In this document: one piece after another, positions 1 to 9,452 of the stretch
Layout: each line of letters starts with the position of its first letter
Numbering within the stretch: position 1 is the first letter of the stretch
Origin: Burkholderia cenocepacia
GTDB lineage: Bacteria; Pseudomonadota; Gammaproteobacteria; Burkholderiales; Burkholderiaceae
Direction of reading: 5' to 3'
DNA: 64,000 nt
Assembly: GCF_014211915.1 (NCBI RefSeq)
Contig: NZ_CP060041.1
Location: 310,001-374,000, forward strand
The notes under the pieces: model-generated
Told to the model about the DNA's origin: nothing
Seen by the model: the letters and a program-made list of their open reading frames with translations, nothing else
The model's database searches: none
Made by a program: the position numbers and the translations under genes

Positions 1-149
1 AGCCAGGGGTACTGCAGCCAGTCGATCCTCCGCCGCTTCGCCGCCGAGCACGGTCGGCGGCACCGCGACAACACACGCCGACGCGCTCCTGCCGGCACTA
101 AAGACGATCGACGCGACCGCATGCCCCCCGTCGCGCCGATCACTCCCGC

Positions 150-914
150 TCAGATCTGCTGCTGGCCGCCATCGACGAACAATTCGATGCCGTTCACGAA
201 GCTCGCGTCGTCCGACGCCAGGAACAGCGCCGCGCTCGCGATTTCGCCCGGCTCGCCGAGGCGCCCCATCGGAATCTGCGCTGCTAGGTAATCGGCAAGC
301 CCCTGCCGCTGAGCCGCATCGTCGCCGGCGAGATCGAGCAGGCCGGGCGTGCGGGTCGCGCCCGGGCTGATCGTGTTCACGCGGATGCGTCGGTCCTTGA
401 GGTCGAGAATCCAGCTACGCGCAAACGCACGCACCGCCGCCTTCGAAGCCGAATACACGCTGAACGCAGCGGTGCCCGCGCTACCCGCCGTCGAGCCGGT
501 CAGAATCACCGATGCGCCATCGGCCAGCAGCGGCAGCGCCTTCTGCACGGTGAACAGCACGCCCTTCACGTTGCGGTCGAAGGTGTCGTCGTAGTGCGCT
601 TCGGTGATGCTGCCCAGCGGCAGCATCGAACCGCCGCCGGCGTTGACGAACAACACATCGAGGCGCCCCTGTTCTTCCTTGATTTGCGCATACAGCGCGT
701 CGAGCTCATCGAGCTTCGTGGAATCGGAACGCACGCCTGTGGCCGTGCCGCCGGCTTCACGGATACCCGCCACGGCGGCATCGAGTTCGGCCTGACGGCG
801 GCCCGTGAGATAGACGTGCGCCCCTTCAGCCGCGAAGCGCTGGGCGGTGGCCAGGCCGATGCCGCTGGTGGCGCCGGTGACGAGTGCGATCTTGGTGTCG
901 AGCTTGCGTGCCAT
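150..914 (-). CDS. SDR family NAD(P)-dependent oxidoreductase
   Basis: A 254-residue classical short-chain dehydrogenase/reductase, the usual family length, expected to be cytoplasmic. Visible motifs are the cofactor loop TGATSGIG (residues 13-20), NAG (91-93), catalytic Ser141 and the YSASK box with Tyr154 and Lys158. The C-terminus has the usual [11 protein letters not shown]. The ATG is preceded by AGGAG at a good distance. It is divergent from the LysR gene at 1055 with 140 bp between them, which suggests control by that regulator. A close relative lies at 3124-3858. The substrate cannot be told from the sequence. Confidence 0.93.
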   Translation of the reverse strand: MARKLDTKIALVTGATSGIGLATAQRFAAEGAHVYLTGRRQAELDAAVAGIREAGGTATGVRSDSTKLDELDALYAQIKEEQGRLDVLFVNAGGGSMLPLGSITEAHYDDTFDRNVKGVLFTVQKALPLLADGASVILTGSTAGSAGTAAFSVYSASKAAVRAFARSWILDLKDRRIRVNTISPGATRTPGLLDLAGDDAAQRQGLADYLAAQIPMGRLGEPGEIASAALFLASDDASFVNGIELFVDGGQQQI

Positions 915-1054
915 GGTATTGCTCCTTTCAGTGGGTCAGCAGTGTTTGGGTTGGGTGTTACGTGCTGCGATGTGAGGAGAATATCGACGGCTCGATCTTT
1001 TCGAAATAGAATCAATCGCAATCCAACGTTGCATAAATGAAAAGATGAGGGGAA

Positions 1055-1972
1055 ATGGCGCACCTGCCTGATTTCGAAGGATTGGCGATGTTCGCGAAGG
1101 TGGCCGAGCACGGGTCGTTTGCGGCTGCGGCGCGCGCGACCGGGGTATCGGTCGCCACCGTCTCCCGCGGGGTGGCGCGTCTGGAGGACCGGCTGGGCGC
1201 GCGGCTGTTCAATCGCACGTCGCGGCAGCTCTCGCTGACCGAGTTCGGCCGGACGATCAGCGAGAAGGCCGGCGAGATCTATCGCCAGGCCGAGGAAGCG
1301 GAAAGCTCGGCGCGCGAGATGTCGGTGCAGCCGCGCGGGCTGGTGCGTCTGGCCGTGCCGATGTCGTTCGGGCTGCGCTGGGTCGCGCCGCTGCTGCCGG
1401 GCTTTTTTCGCGCGTATCCGGAGGTGTCGATCGACCTGCATTTATCGGATGCGTCCGTCGACCTGATCGCCGATGGGTTTGACGCGGCGCTGCGTATCGC
1501 CGCACTGCCGGATTCGTCGCTGGTCGCGCGTCGGCTGTGCGCGGTCACGCAATTCGTGGTGGCGTCGCCGGAATATTTGCGACGCGAAGGGCGTCCGACG
1601 CATCCGCGTGAGCTGGCGGATCGCCCCTGCCTCCCGTACGCGTATCGCGCGCGGAGTGCCGTATGGCGCTTCACGAACGATGCAGGCGACGAGGAGTCGG
1701 TGATGCCGACGGGCCCGCTACGCGTCACCAACGCCGATGCGCTGTTGCCGACGCTGCTCGATGGGCTTGCGATCGCCGAGCTGCCGGAGTTCATCGCGGG
1801 CGAATATCTGGCCGATGGCCGTCTCGAAGCCATTCTCCCCGGCTGGTCGCTGACGACGGGCGGGCTTTATTTCGTTACGCCGTCGGCGCGGGCGCGACCC
1901 GCGAAGGTGACGGCGTTGTCCGACTACTTCGCCGAACATCTGGGCAATCCCGTCTGGCGATGGCCAAAGTGA
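1055..1972 (+). CDS. LysR-family transcriptional regulator
   Basis: A 305-residue LysR-type regulator with an N-terminal winged helix-turn-helix (about residues 8-65, with FAAAARATGVSVATVSRGVARLE as the recognition region) and a C-terminal substrate-binding domain of the CrgA/DsdC-like subgroup (MSFGLRWVAPLLPGF). The start ATG is preceded by GAGGGGA. It faces away from the SDR gene at 150-914 and is its likely regulator. Its 3' end converges on another LysR gene at 2092-3015 with 119 bp between them. The ligand is unknown. Confidence 0.92.
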   Translation: MAHLPDFEGLAMFAKVAEHGSFAAAARATGVSVATVSRGVARLEDRLGARLFNRTSRQLSLTEFGRTISEKAGEIYRQAEEAESSAREMSVQPRGLVRLAVPMSFGLRWVAPLLPGFFRAYPEVSIDLHLSDASVDLIADGFDAALRIAALPDSSLVARRLCAVTQFVVASPEYLRREGRPTHPRELADRPCLPYAYRARSAVWRFTNDAGDEESVMPTGPLRVTNADALLPTLLDGLAIAELPEFIAGEYLADGRLEAILPGWSLTTGGLYFVTPSARARPAKVTALSDYFAEHLGNPVWRWPK

Positions 1973-2091
1973 TGTTTCGGTGAGTGGCCGCGTCAGGCCC
2001 TCTGCTCGACGACCACACTGCCGCCGGATCGGATGCCTTGACCGCGACCGGCCGATAAACGATCGCCGCCATTCCCGAACGCGGCCGCACG

Positions 2092-3015
2092 TTACGTCGA
2101 CTTCCCTCTTCGCCCCCTTCGCGAAGGACACTGGCCAAGGAGCTCGACCAGCCGCGTCTCGCATCCGGAAAACGCGTATCCGCGCCGCTGCGAGACCATG
2201 AACGTGAGGGGCCGCATGTGCCACGCGCGCCGCTGGAGCTCGACGAGCGTGCCCTTCGCGAGATCCGCGTCGACCATATGGCGCGGCATGTGCCCCCAGC
2301 ACAGGCTCCCTTTGAGCAGGTCGTGCTTCGCGCCGAGGTCGTTCACCCACCACTGGCGCTCACTGGCGACCCCTTGCTGGGTCTTTTCCGCATCGGGCTG
2401 ATTGTCGGTGACGACGAGCTGAATGTGCCGGCCGAATTCCTCCCGCGGGATCGGCTTCGCCATGGCAGCCAGCGGATGCGCCGGCCCACATACGGTCACC
2501 ATTTGCGCATCGAATAAATGATGCCGTTCGATGGTGCCCGGGCTCAGCTCGGGCACGTCGGTGATCGTCACCGCCAATGCGCACGTGCCCTGGAGCACCA
2601 GACGCTCGCCGCCCTGCATGGTCGTCATGCGCAGATTGATGGCAACCGTCGGAAATTCCGCCTGCAGCGTGCGCAGGCATTCGATCAGGTGCGTCCGCGA
2701 AAAATAGGTGTCCACGGCGATCGACACCTGCGGGACGCCGGTTTCGGCGATCGCAACCGCACGCATCTTCATTTCCTCGGTGCGTGAGATCACCCCGCGC
2801 GCATCGGGCAGCAGGCTGCGGCCGGCGGCGGTGAGCGTCGCCTTGCGCGTGTTGCGCTCGAACAGCATCACGTCGAAGGCGCTTTCGAGCGCGCTGATCG
2901 CGTGACTGATCGCCGACTGCGCGCGCCTCAGTTCCCTTGCCGCTCCGGAAAAGCTTCCCTGGTCACACACGGCGACGAATGCCCGGAGTTGATTGATGGT
3001 GACGTTGTCGAGCAT
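2092..3015 (-). CDS. LysR-family transcriptional regulator
   Basis: A 307-residue LysR regulator. The helix-turn-helix is in residues 5-62 (GSFSGAARELRRAQSAISHAI), followed by a co-inducer domain. The last 20 residues are Arg/Ser rich and look like a non-conserved tail. It is divergent from the SDR gene at 3124. The 108-bp gap contains repeated ATCTA/TAGAT half-sites (3015-3050), which fit LysR binding. The effector is unknown. Confidence 0.92.
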   Translation of the reverse strand: MLDNVTINQLRAFVAVCDQGSFSGAARELRRAQSAISHAISALESAFDVMLFERNTRKATLTAAGRSLLPDARGVISRTEEMKMRAVAIAETGVPQVSIAVDTYFSRTHLIECLRTLQAEFPTVAINLRMTTMQGGERLVLQGTCALAVTITDVPELSPGTIERHHLFDAQMVTVCGPAHPLAAMAKPIPREEFGRHIQLVVTDNQPDAEKTQQGVASERQWWVNDLGAKHDLLKGSLCWGHMPRHMVDADLAKGTLVELQRRAWHMRPLTFMVSQRRGYAFSGCETRLVELLGQCPSRRGRRGKST

Positions 3016-3050
3016 AGATCTATCTAAAAAGTAGATGGCACTTATAGATA
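3015..3050. promoter_or_regulatory. Probable LysR operator, repeated ATCTA/TAGAT half-sites
   Basis: The divergent promoter between the LysR gene and the SDR gene holds ATCTA at 3018-3022, its inverted copy TAGAT at 3032-3036 and a further TAGAT at 3045-3049. Spaced dyads like this are typical of LysR recognition and activation sites. Seen in sequence; the binding role is inferred. Confidence 0.5.
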
Positions 3051-3123
3051 TTCAGTCAATTGGCTTCATGAATCAAGCGCGCCAGAATCGGGTTTCCCGC
3101 TCTTGTTTCGAAGGACGCACGAC

Positions 3124-3858
3124 ATGAACAGACTGAATGGCAAGACCGCCGTGATCACCGGCGGCGCAACCGGCATCGGCCGCGCCGCGGCAAGGCGCTT
3201 CATCGACGAAGGCGCGTTCGTCTTCCTCTTCGGCCGCCGGCAAGAAGCGCTCGACGCGGCGGTGGCCGACCTGGGGCCGCATGCCCGCGCGGTGAAGGGC
3301 TCGGTCTCCGACCCGGCCGACCTCGAACGGCTCTACGCGGCGGTGAAAGCCGAGCGCGGAACCCTCGACATCGTCTTCGCCAATGCGGGGACGGGTAGTC
3401 CGCTTCCGCTCGGCCAGATCACCGCCGAGCACATCGACGCCACCTTCGACACCAATGTGAAGGGAACGATCTTCACGGTCCAGAAGGCGCTGCCGCTGAT
3501 GGGCGCGGGCGGGTCGATCATCCTGACCGGGTCGAGCGCCGGCACCACCGGCGCGCCCGGCTTCACGGCCTACAGCGCGAGCAAGGCCGCGGTGCGCAAC
3601 CTCGCGCGGACCTGGGCGGAGGACCTGAAGGGCAGCGGCATCCGGGTCAACGTGCTGTCGCCCGGCGCGACGGCGACCGAACTGGCCAAGGAAGCGCTGG
3701 GCGAAGCAGGCCAGAAGGCCTACGGCGCGCTGACGCCGCTGCAGCGCATGGCCGATCCCGCAGAGATCGGGGCGGTGGCCGCCTTTCTTGCGTCGTCGGA
3801 CAGCAGCTTCATGACCGCCAGCGAGGTCGCCGTCGACGGCGGCCTGGCACAACTCTGA
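3124..3858 (+). CDS. SDR family oxidoreductase
   Basis: A 244-residue classical SDR. It has TGGATGIG (residues 12-19), NAG (87-89), a Ser-Ser pair near 137-138, and YSASK with Tyr150 and Lys154. The ATG at 3124 is chosen over an upstream TTG (3103) because GAAGGA sits just ahead of it and because the family normally begins with a short polar stretch before GKTAVITG. It is divergent from the LysR gene at 2092-3015. A collapsed SDR remnant follows 13 bp downstream (3872-3949). The substrate is unknown. Confidence 0.92.
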   Translation: MNRLNGKTAVITGGATGIGRAAARRFIDEGAFVFLFGRRQEALDAAVADLGPHARAVKGSVSDPADLERLYAAVKAERGTLDIVFANAGTGSPLPLGQITAEHIDATFDTNVKGTIFTVQKALPLMGAGGSIILTGSSAGTTGAPGFTAYSASKAAVRNLARTWAEDLKGSGIRVNVLSPGATATELAKEALGEAGQKAYGALTPLQRMADPAEIGAVAAFLASSDSSFMTASEVAVDGGLAQL

Positions 3859-3871
3859 GGAGAACGGCCCA

Positions 3872-3949
3872 ATGACTCAATCGCTGAAAGGCAAGACCGC
3901 GCTCGTGACCGGCCAGACGATCGAGGCGAGCGGCGGTTACAAGCTCTAA
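3872..3949 (+). pseudogene. SDR gene remnant: N-terminus fused to C-terminus by internal deletion
   Basis: A 25-codon open frame with its own GAGGAG ribosome binding site. Its first 14 residues (MTQSLKGKTALVTG) are a normal SDR start ending at the cofactor loop. The remaining 11 (QTIEASGGYKL) are a normal SDR C-terminus (compare TGQTLxVSGGxxL). About 220 central residues are missing, as if an in-frame deletion joined the two places encoding VTG. It is too short to be an enzyme. It follows an intact SDR gene, so it may once have been the second gene of a two-SDR operon. Confidence 0.75.
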
Positions 3950-3976
3950 GCACACCGGGAAACGAAGGAGAAACCC

Positions 3977-4573
3977 ATGCGTTACGCAATCATCGGCTTC
4001 GGCAAGATCGGCCATGCGCTTGCCAGGGCATTCGCCCGCAACGGCATCGAAGTGGCCGTTGCAACCACGCGCGATCCGCAAAGCTTTACGGCCGATGCGG
4101 CCGCGATCGGACCGACGATCATTCCCGTTACCCTGGCGGAAGCGGTCAAGGCGGACGTCATCTTTCTGGCGGTTCGTTTCGAGTCGCACCCGGCGGTCGC
4201 CAAAGCGCTGGCCGACTGGAACGGAAAGACCGTCATCGACGCGATGAACACGCAGGCCCCGCTGGACGAACTGGACGGTCTCCCATCCTCGGCCTTCGTC
4301 GCGAAAGCGTTCACCGGCGCCAGACTGGTGAAAGGCTTCAACCATCTGGCCGCTGGCGTTCTTGGCCAGGACCCGGCCGTCCACGGCGGCAGGCGAGTCG
4401 TGTTTCTGGCGAGCGACGATGACGAGGCCACGGCGGAAGTGGGTACGCTCGCGGAACAACTCGGTTTCGCGCCGATCCAGCTTGGCGGGCTATCGGAAGG
4501 CGGATGGCTGGTACACGCGCGCGGAAATAACTGGGGGCGCCTGATCTTCAAGGACCTGGTCAGGTTCGACTGA
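3977..4573 (+). CDS. NADPH-dependent F420 reductase-like (NADP oxidoreductase) protein
   Basis: A 198-residue Rossmann-fold protein of the F420-dependent NADP oxidoreductase group (PF03807-like). The nucleotide motif GFGKIG is at residues 8-13, followed by the second strand VAVATTR. The C-terminal part VKGFNHLAAGVL is typical of the family. Burkholderia is not known for F420, so the real substrate is probably another small molecule. The start has a GAAGGAG ribosome binding site. It follows the SDR and the SDR remnant in the same direction and may be co-transcribed. Confidence 0.85.
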   Translation: MRYAIIGFGKIGHALARAFARNGIEVAVATTRDPQSFTADAAAIGPTIIPVTLAEAVKADVIFLAVRFESHPAVAKALADWNGKTVIDAMNTQAPLDELDGLPSSAFVAKAFTGARLVKGFNHLAAGVLGQDPAVHGGRRVVFLASDDDEATAEVGTLAEQLGFAPIQLGGLSEGGWLVHARGNNWGRLIFKDLVRFD

Positions 4574-4640
4574 TCGACGTCGGCTTTCAGCCATTTCGCC
4601 GAGTCGAATGGACGGTTGCCATTCACAGCCGGGCGGCGAC

Positions 4641-5378
4641 CTATCCTGTCGGCGAGACGGCTGGATCGATCTCGCGAGCCGTCAACCCGAATCTCGCCAT
4701 GCGCGCGCGATGGTCCGGCGAGCCGACATACGCGCGCAGTTGCCGATTGAACACCGTCAGGAGATCCCGGTTTTCCCGGTTGAATGAAAACGCGCCCAGC
4801 GGAGGCGTCCGCTGGCTGCCGTTGCCATCCGGCTCGTGCGCGACGGCCTCGATCATCGCGCTGCCTATCCGGCCCGCCACGATGCGATTCCCCAAAGCGG
4901 TGCTCGCATAGGCGTCGATCACGCCGGAGAGCACGGCCGCGATCGCGTCGGCTTGCTGTTCGAAGACGACGATTTGCCGCCGGCTCACGCCTGCCGCCAT
5001 CGCGGAATCATGCTGTACCTGTCCGGCGATGATGCCGAGGCGCGCATCGGGACGTTCGGCGATCGACGCATAACGCCTGAGCGCCTTCGGGTTGCCGGGC
5101 CGCACCAGGAAACCGTCCTCGATTCCCCACACCGGCACGCTGAACGCAACGGTATTGGCCCGCTGCGGTGTCACGAAGAGCGGCACGTTCATGTCCCAGT
5201 GCCCCGATGCGACGCCGGGCAGCAACTCGCTGAACGTCGTCGGGCAATACTCGACGCGGGTGACGCCTATCTGCCGGAGAATCGTCGCCGCGAGCTCGAG
5301 ATCGGCACCTGTGGCGGTGCCATCCGCTTCGGTCCATCCAAACGGAGGTTCCTCGATGTACGCAATGGTTACCTTCAT
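4641..5378 (-). CDS. Periplasmic-binding-fold protein (SBP_bac_3), no signal peptide
   Basis: A 245-residue protein that aligns over its length with amino-acid ABC transporter binding proteins: an early PPFGWTEADGTATGADLELA segment, then SVPVWGIEDGF and a C-terminal NRQLRAYVGSPDH helix. It begins almost directly with the first beta strand (MKVTIAYIEEPP), so there is no signal peptide. The ATG at 5378 is chosen because GAGAGAAAG precedes it; a TTG five codons upstream would not add a signal either. It has no transporter genes beside it. It may be a cytoplasmic ligand sensor or cyclohexadienyl-dehydratase-like enzyme. A similar signal-less protein is at 45260-45994. Confidence 0.8.
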   Translation of the reverse strand: MKVTIAYIEEPPFGWTEADGTATGADLELAATILRQIGVTRVEYCPTTFSELLPGVASGHWDMNVPLFVTPQRANTVAFSVPVWGIEDGFLVRPGNPKALRRYASIAERPDARLGIIAGQVQHDSAMAAGVSRRQIVVFEQQADAIAAVLSGVIDAYASTALGNRIVAGRIGSAMIEAVAHEPDGNGSQRTPPLGAFSFNRENRDLLTVFNRQLRAYVGSPDHRARMARFGLTAREIDPAVSPTG

Positions 5379-5584
5379 CGCTTTCTCTCGCAAGCCGAAG
5401 AATCGATCGGGAATGCATCAGCTTACCGTGGGAAGTCGAGGTCCACTACGAATGGACAAAATTAATCCGGGTGTAATCAAGTTGACGACATTATTTTGGT
5501 GCGGCTGTCAGTGAAGTCGTCAACTCGATCAGCAGGGTCCGGTACGACATGAATCGCGGCGCGACGGAATGCATCGGCCCCACG

Positions 5585-6496
5585 CTATTCGACGTTATCC
5601 GCCACGTCCGTCATCCGGATCATGTGCGGCTTGATGCCGTCGTCTTCGGCGGTCGCGGCCTCCCGCGGATGAATCAGCGCTTCGAGCCGCGCCTTCGTCG
5701 CGACGAACTCGGGCGTATTGACCTGCGAATAATCGCGCGGCCGCGGCACCGGCACCTCGATCAGCTCCTGCACCCCGCCCGGATTCGCCTTCAGCACCAG
5801 AATCCGGTCGGCCAGAAAGATCGCCTCGTCGAGGTCGTGCGTGATGAACAGGATCGTCACGTCGATGTTGCGCCAGATGTCGAGCAGATGGGTCTGCATC
5901 CTGGCCCGCGTCTGGGCGTCCAGCGCGCCGAACGGCTCGTCCATCAGCAGGATGCGCGGACGGTTCGCGAGCGCGCGGGCGATCGCCACGCGCTGCTTCA
6001 TGCCGCCCGACAACTGGTGCGGATACACGTCGGCGAAACGCGTCAGCCCGACGAGATCGAGCCACTGCAGCGCTTCGCGCTCGGCCACGCCGCTGCTGCT
6101 GCCGTTCATGCGCAGACCGAACATCACGTTCTTCTTCACCGTGAGCCACGGAAACAGCGTATAGCCCTGGAACACCATTCCGCGATCGGCGCCCGGCCCG
6201 TCGACCGGCTTGCCGTCCAGCAGCACGTCGCCGCTCGTCTGCGCGTCGAGCCCGGCGAGAATCCGGATCAACGTCGACTTGCCGCAGCCGGACGGGCCGA
6301 TCACGCACACGAACTCGCGCCGGTGCGTGCGGAAACTGATGTCGTCGAGCGCGACGCACTCGCCCTGCGGCGTCGTGAAGCGCTTGCCGACGTGTCGCAC
6401 GTCGAGTATCACGTCGCGGGCCTTCAGCCGCGCGAAGCGCTCGCGCACCGCGTCGGACTGGATCAGGTAATCGGGAACGGCTTGCGGGTTCTGCAT
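5585..6496 (-). CDS. ABC transporter ATP-binding protein, guanidine/urea-type uptake
   Basis: A 303-residue ATPase of the nitrate/sulfonate/taurine (SsuB/TauB) class. Walker [10 protein letters not shown] is at residues 67-75, the signature LSGGMKQR is near 165-172, Walker B is [12 protein letters not shown] and the H-loop is FITHDLDEA. It is the last gene of the minus-strand operon, 45 bp after the permease. The operon's guanidine-I riboswitch and catabolic enzymes suggest that it energises guanidine import together with the permease (6542-7516) and the binding protein at 15462-16484. The first 25-30 residues are a non-conserved extension. Confidence 0.92.
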   Translation of the reverse strand: MQNPQAVPDYLIQSDAVRERFARLKARDVILDVRHVGKRFTTPQGECVALDDISFRTHRREFVCVIGPSGCGKSTLIRILAGLDAQTSGDVLLDGKPVDGPGADRGMVFQGYTLFPWLTVKKNVMFGLRMNGSSSGVAEREALQWLDLVGLTRFADVYPHQLSGGMKQRVAIARALANRPRILLMDEPFGALDAQTRARMQTHLLDIWRNIDVTILFITHDLDEAIFLADRILVLKANPGGVQELIEVPVPRPRDYSQVNTPEFVATKARLEALIHPREAATAEDDGIKPHMIRMTDVADNVE

Positions 6497-6541
6497 GATG
6501 CCCTCTGCGGAAATCGGTCGATGGGGACGTGCGGGCGACGC

Positions 6542-7516
6542 TCACGCTTTCAGCGTGCGGTCCCACGGAAAGAGCCGGCGGCCGAGCAGCCCGAGCACGA
6601 TGTCGGTGCCGAGGCCGATGATCCCGATCATCAGGATTGCCGCATATACGTTGTCGAAATGCTGGTAGCGCGCCTGCTGGCTGATGTACCACGTGATGCC
6701 CGAACTCGTGCCGACCAGCTCGGCGACGATCAGGTAAGTCCACGCCCAGCCGAGCAGGATGCGCTGATCGCGATACAGGTCCGGCAGCACGCCCGGAATC
6801 ACGACGTGCGTGAGCAGCTTCAGCTTCTTCGTGCCGAGCGTCATCGCGGCCTCGAACAGCCCGTATTCGAGCTTGCGCGTGGTGTTCGCGATGATCAGCA
6901 CCTGCTGGAACAGCGTACCGATCACGATGATCGCGATCTTCGGCGCGTCATAGATGCCGAGAATCGCGACCATCAGCGCGCCGAACGCCGGCGCCGGCAG
7001 GTAGCGGAAGAACTCCAGGAACGGCTCCTGCAGCCGCGCGAGCGCACTGAAGGTGCCGCAGACGATGCCGAGCGGCACGCCGATCGCGGACGAAATCACG
7101 AAGCCCCAGAAGATGATGCGGATGCTGTGCCACAGGCTTTCGTGCAGCCACACGCCGTCGCGCGACGCGGGCGGTGTCGTGAACGCCGTGTAGAACGCGC
7201 GCAAGACCTGGTGCGGCGCCGGCAGGTAGACCGGATTCGCGCGCTCGCCCTCGGGCACCGCCGCGTGCGCGGCCCGCGCATGCGCGAGTTCGTCGTCGAA
7301 CACGTCGCGGTCGATCTGCATCCCGGTCTGGAAATAGTCGACGCTGCCCGGATTCGTGATGCGCATCTGCGGATGCCAGACGAACGGCACATAACTGATC
7401 AGACACCAGACGGCGAACGGCAGCAGGAAGGACGCCAGCGCGAGCGTCCATTTGCCGCGCGTCGTCAGCTCGCGGCGCACCGCGAGCCAGCCGGTCGTGT
7501 TGCGGGTCGTTGTCAT
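6542..7516 (-). CDS. ABC transporter permease, guanidine/urea-type uptake
   Basis: A 324-residue inner-membrane permease of the SsuC/TauC/NrtB type. The first membrane helix is about residues 24-48 (FLLPFAVWCLISYVPF). A long periplasmic loop of roughly 110 residues follows, longer than in sulfonate permeases. The remaining helices are in the C-terminal half, with the EAA loop near EAAMTLGTKKLKLLTHVVIPGVLPDL. It lies between allophanate hydrolase and the ATPase gene in one operon. Substrate assignment to guanidine rests on context only. Confidence 0.9.
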   Translation of the reverse strand: MTTTRNTTGWLAVRRELTTRGKWTLALASFLLPFAVWCLISYVPFVWHPQMRITNPGSVDYFQTGMQIDRDVFDDELAHARAAHAAVPEGERANPVYLPAPHQVLRAFYTAFTTPPASRDGVWLHESLWHSIRIIFWGFVISSAIGVPLGIVCGTFSALARLQEPFLEFFRYLPAPAFGALMVAILGIYDAPKIAIIVIGTLFQQVLIIANTTRKLEYGLFEAAMTLGTKKLKLLTHVVIPGVLPDLYRDQRILLGWAWTYLIVAELVGTSSGITWYISQQARYQHFDNVYAAILMIGIIGLGTDIVLGLLGRRLFPWDRTLKA

Positions 7517-7580
7517 CGGAATCTCCGTATCGTTTCAGGTGCCGGTCGCGCGGATGCCGCGGCATCGCGCGACCGTGCGT

Positions 7581-9452
7581 TCATTGCAATGCGCCGCCGG
7601 CCGCCTGCGCGCGGTAAGCGCGCCAGCCGCCGAAGCGCGTGATGTCCTGCGCATCGTCGAGGGCCACGCTTTCGCACAGGAAGCCCTGCACGCGCGCACC
7701 GTCGGCGAGCGTCAGCGTGCCGATGCCAAGCGGCGCCGCGATACCGGCGACGAAGCTGCCGTACGCGTCGACCGGCATCTCCCAGACCTCGACCGCGATC
7801 GGTGCGCCATCGTTCGGCACACGCACGAGCCCCGGTTTGGCAACGCCACCGCTTGCTTCCGCGGACAGCGCATAGAGGCGATAGGCCGGCGCGGTGGTGG
7901 TCGCGGTGACGAAGCGCGCGCCGCGCTGCGTGAGCTGCCCGTTCAACGGTTCGCCGCGTAGATGCGCGCCGACGACGGCCACGCGCACGACACCCGCGGC
8001 TGCGGCACGCGCCGACATCGCGGCCGCGGGCGGCCGAACGTCGTCGACGGCGGCCGCGCCCTCGCCCCACGCCTGCGCGAGATCCAGCAGCCGCGCATCG
8101 TCGTGCGCACGCCCGACGAACGTGATCCCGAACGGCAAGCCCGCATGCGGCCCGGTTGCGCAAGTACCCGCCGGCACCGCGATCGCCGACAGGTCGAGCA
8201 GGTTCACGAAGTTCGTGTAGTAACCGAAGCGCGAATTGATCGCGATCGGATCGGCTTCGAGCGCATCGACGGTCGCGGTCGTCGCCGAGGTCGGCATCAC
8301 GATCGCGTCGAGGCCATCCCACGCGCGGGCCGCGTCGACGCGCAGCGCCGCAAGCCGGTCGAAGGCGGCGAACGCGTCGGCGGCGCTGAAGCGCGACGCC
8401 CCGCCGACGATTTCGCGGATCACCGGATGCAGTGCATCGGGTTCGCGCGCGGCGAATGCGCCGATCGCGGCCAGCCGCTCGGCGACCCACGGGCCGTCGT
8501 ACAGCAGCCGCGCGGCGGCCAGGAACGGTGCGAAGTCGATCTCGACGACCCGCGCGCCGGTCGCGCGCAGCCGTTCGAGCGCCGCGCCCCAGGCCGCGCG
8601 ATACGATGCGTCGCCGAAGAATTCGAGCTGATCGGCACGCGGCGTGCCGAAGCGCAATTGCGCGAGCGGCCGCGCCGGCTGCGCGCGCAACCCGTCCGCG
8701 CCCAGCAGCGGCTGCCAGGCGCGCCCGTACGGATCGCCGTCCGTCACGCCGTGCGCGGTGGCGAACACGGTGCGCGCGTCGTCCGCCGAACGCGCGAACA
8801 CCGACACGCAATCGAGCGACCGGCAGGCCGGCACCACGCCGAGCGTGCTCAGCACGCCGCGTGTCGGCTTGAGCCCGACGAGCCCGTGGAAGGCGGCCGG
8901 CACGCGCCCGGAGCCCGCCGTGTCGGTGCCGAGCGAGAACGTCGCGACGCCGAGCGCGACGGCCACCGCCGACCCGGAACTCGAGCCGCCCGACGCGTAG
9001 CGCGGGTCGAGCGCATTGCGGCACGCACCGTAAGGCGAGCGCTGCCCCGAGAGCCCGGTCGCGAACTGGTCGAGATTGGTCTTGCCGACGGGAATCGCGC
9101 CGGCCGCGATCAATCGCTCGACCACCGGCGCGCTGCGTGCCGGCGTGTATGCGTAGGCGGGGCAGCCTGCGGTCGTCGGGATGCCGGCGAGGTCGATGTT
9201 GTCCTTGATCGCGAACGGCACGCCGTACAGCGGCAACGACGCGATGTCGCGTCCGGCCAGCGCGTCGGCATACGACATCATCTCGTCGCGCGTGAGCGGC
9301 CTGATCCACGCATGGTGCGAGTCGCCCGCGTCGAAATGCGCGGCGATCGCGTCGACGAGCGCATGCGGCGTCAGGTCGCCCGCCGCATAGCGGGCACGCA
9401 GCGCGGCAATCGAGCGCAGCCCGGGCAGCACCGGGCGGTCCTTCGTGCTCAT
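7581..9452 (-). CDS. Allophanate hydrolase (amidase-signature family)
   Basis: A 623-residue amidase-signature enzyme hydrolysing allophanate to two ammonia and two CO2. The Ser-cisSer-Lys triad is visible as Lys83 (AIKDN), Ser157 (GGSSSGS) and Ser181 (TDTAGSG), with the same spacing as in AtzF. A C-terminal domain of about 150 residues (from about 465) matches the extra domain of AtzF-type hydrolases. Its ATG overlaps the stop of the carboxylase gene by four bases (ATGA), so translation is probably coupled. A longer reading frame upstream in the same frame is a shadow inside the carboxylase gene. Confidence 0.95.
   Translation of the reverse strand: MSTKDRPVLPGLRSIAALRARYAAGDLTPHALVDAIAAHFDAGDSHHAWIRPLTRDEMMSYADALAGRDIASLPLYGVPFAIKDNIDLAGIPTTAGCPAYAYTPARSAPVVERLIAAGAIPVGKTNLDQFATGLSGQRSPYGACRNALDPRYASGGSSSGSAVAVALGVATFSLGTDTAGSGRVPAAFHGLVGLKPTRGVLSTLGVVPACRSLDCVSVFARSADDARTVFATAHGVTDGDPYGRAWQPLLGADGLRAQPARPLAQLRFGTPRADQLEFFGDASYRAAWGAALERLRATGARVVEIDFAPFLAAARLLYDGPWVAERLAAIGAFAAREPDALHPVIREIVGGASRFSAADAFAAFDRLAALRVDAARAWDGLDAIVMPTSATTATVDALEADPIAINSRFGYYTNFVNLLDLSAIAVPAGTCATGPHAGLPFGITFVGRAHDDARLLDLAQAWGEGAAAVDDVRPPAAAMSARAAAAGVVRVAVVGAHLRGEPLNGQLTQRGARFVTATTTAPAYRLYALSAEASGGVAKPGLVRVPNDGAPIAVEVWEMPVDAYGSFVAGIAAPLGIGTLTLADGARVQGFLCESVALDDAQDITRFGGWRAYRAQAAGGALQ

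Noticed and set aside
1..149. Possible end of a gene at the left edge
   Set aside because: A short open stretch exists in one frame but nothing in its translation is recognisable, and it continues across the end of the SDR gene.
5549..7642. A 697-codon plus-strand frame over the ABC genes
   Set aside because: Antisense to clearly identified ATPase and permease genes; arginine-rich, no motif.
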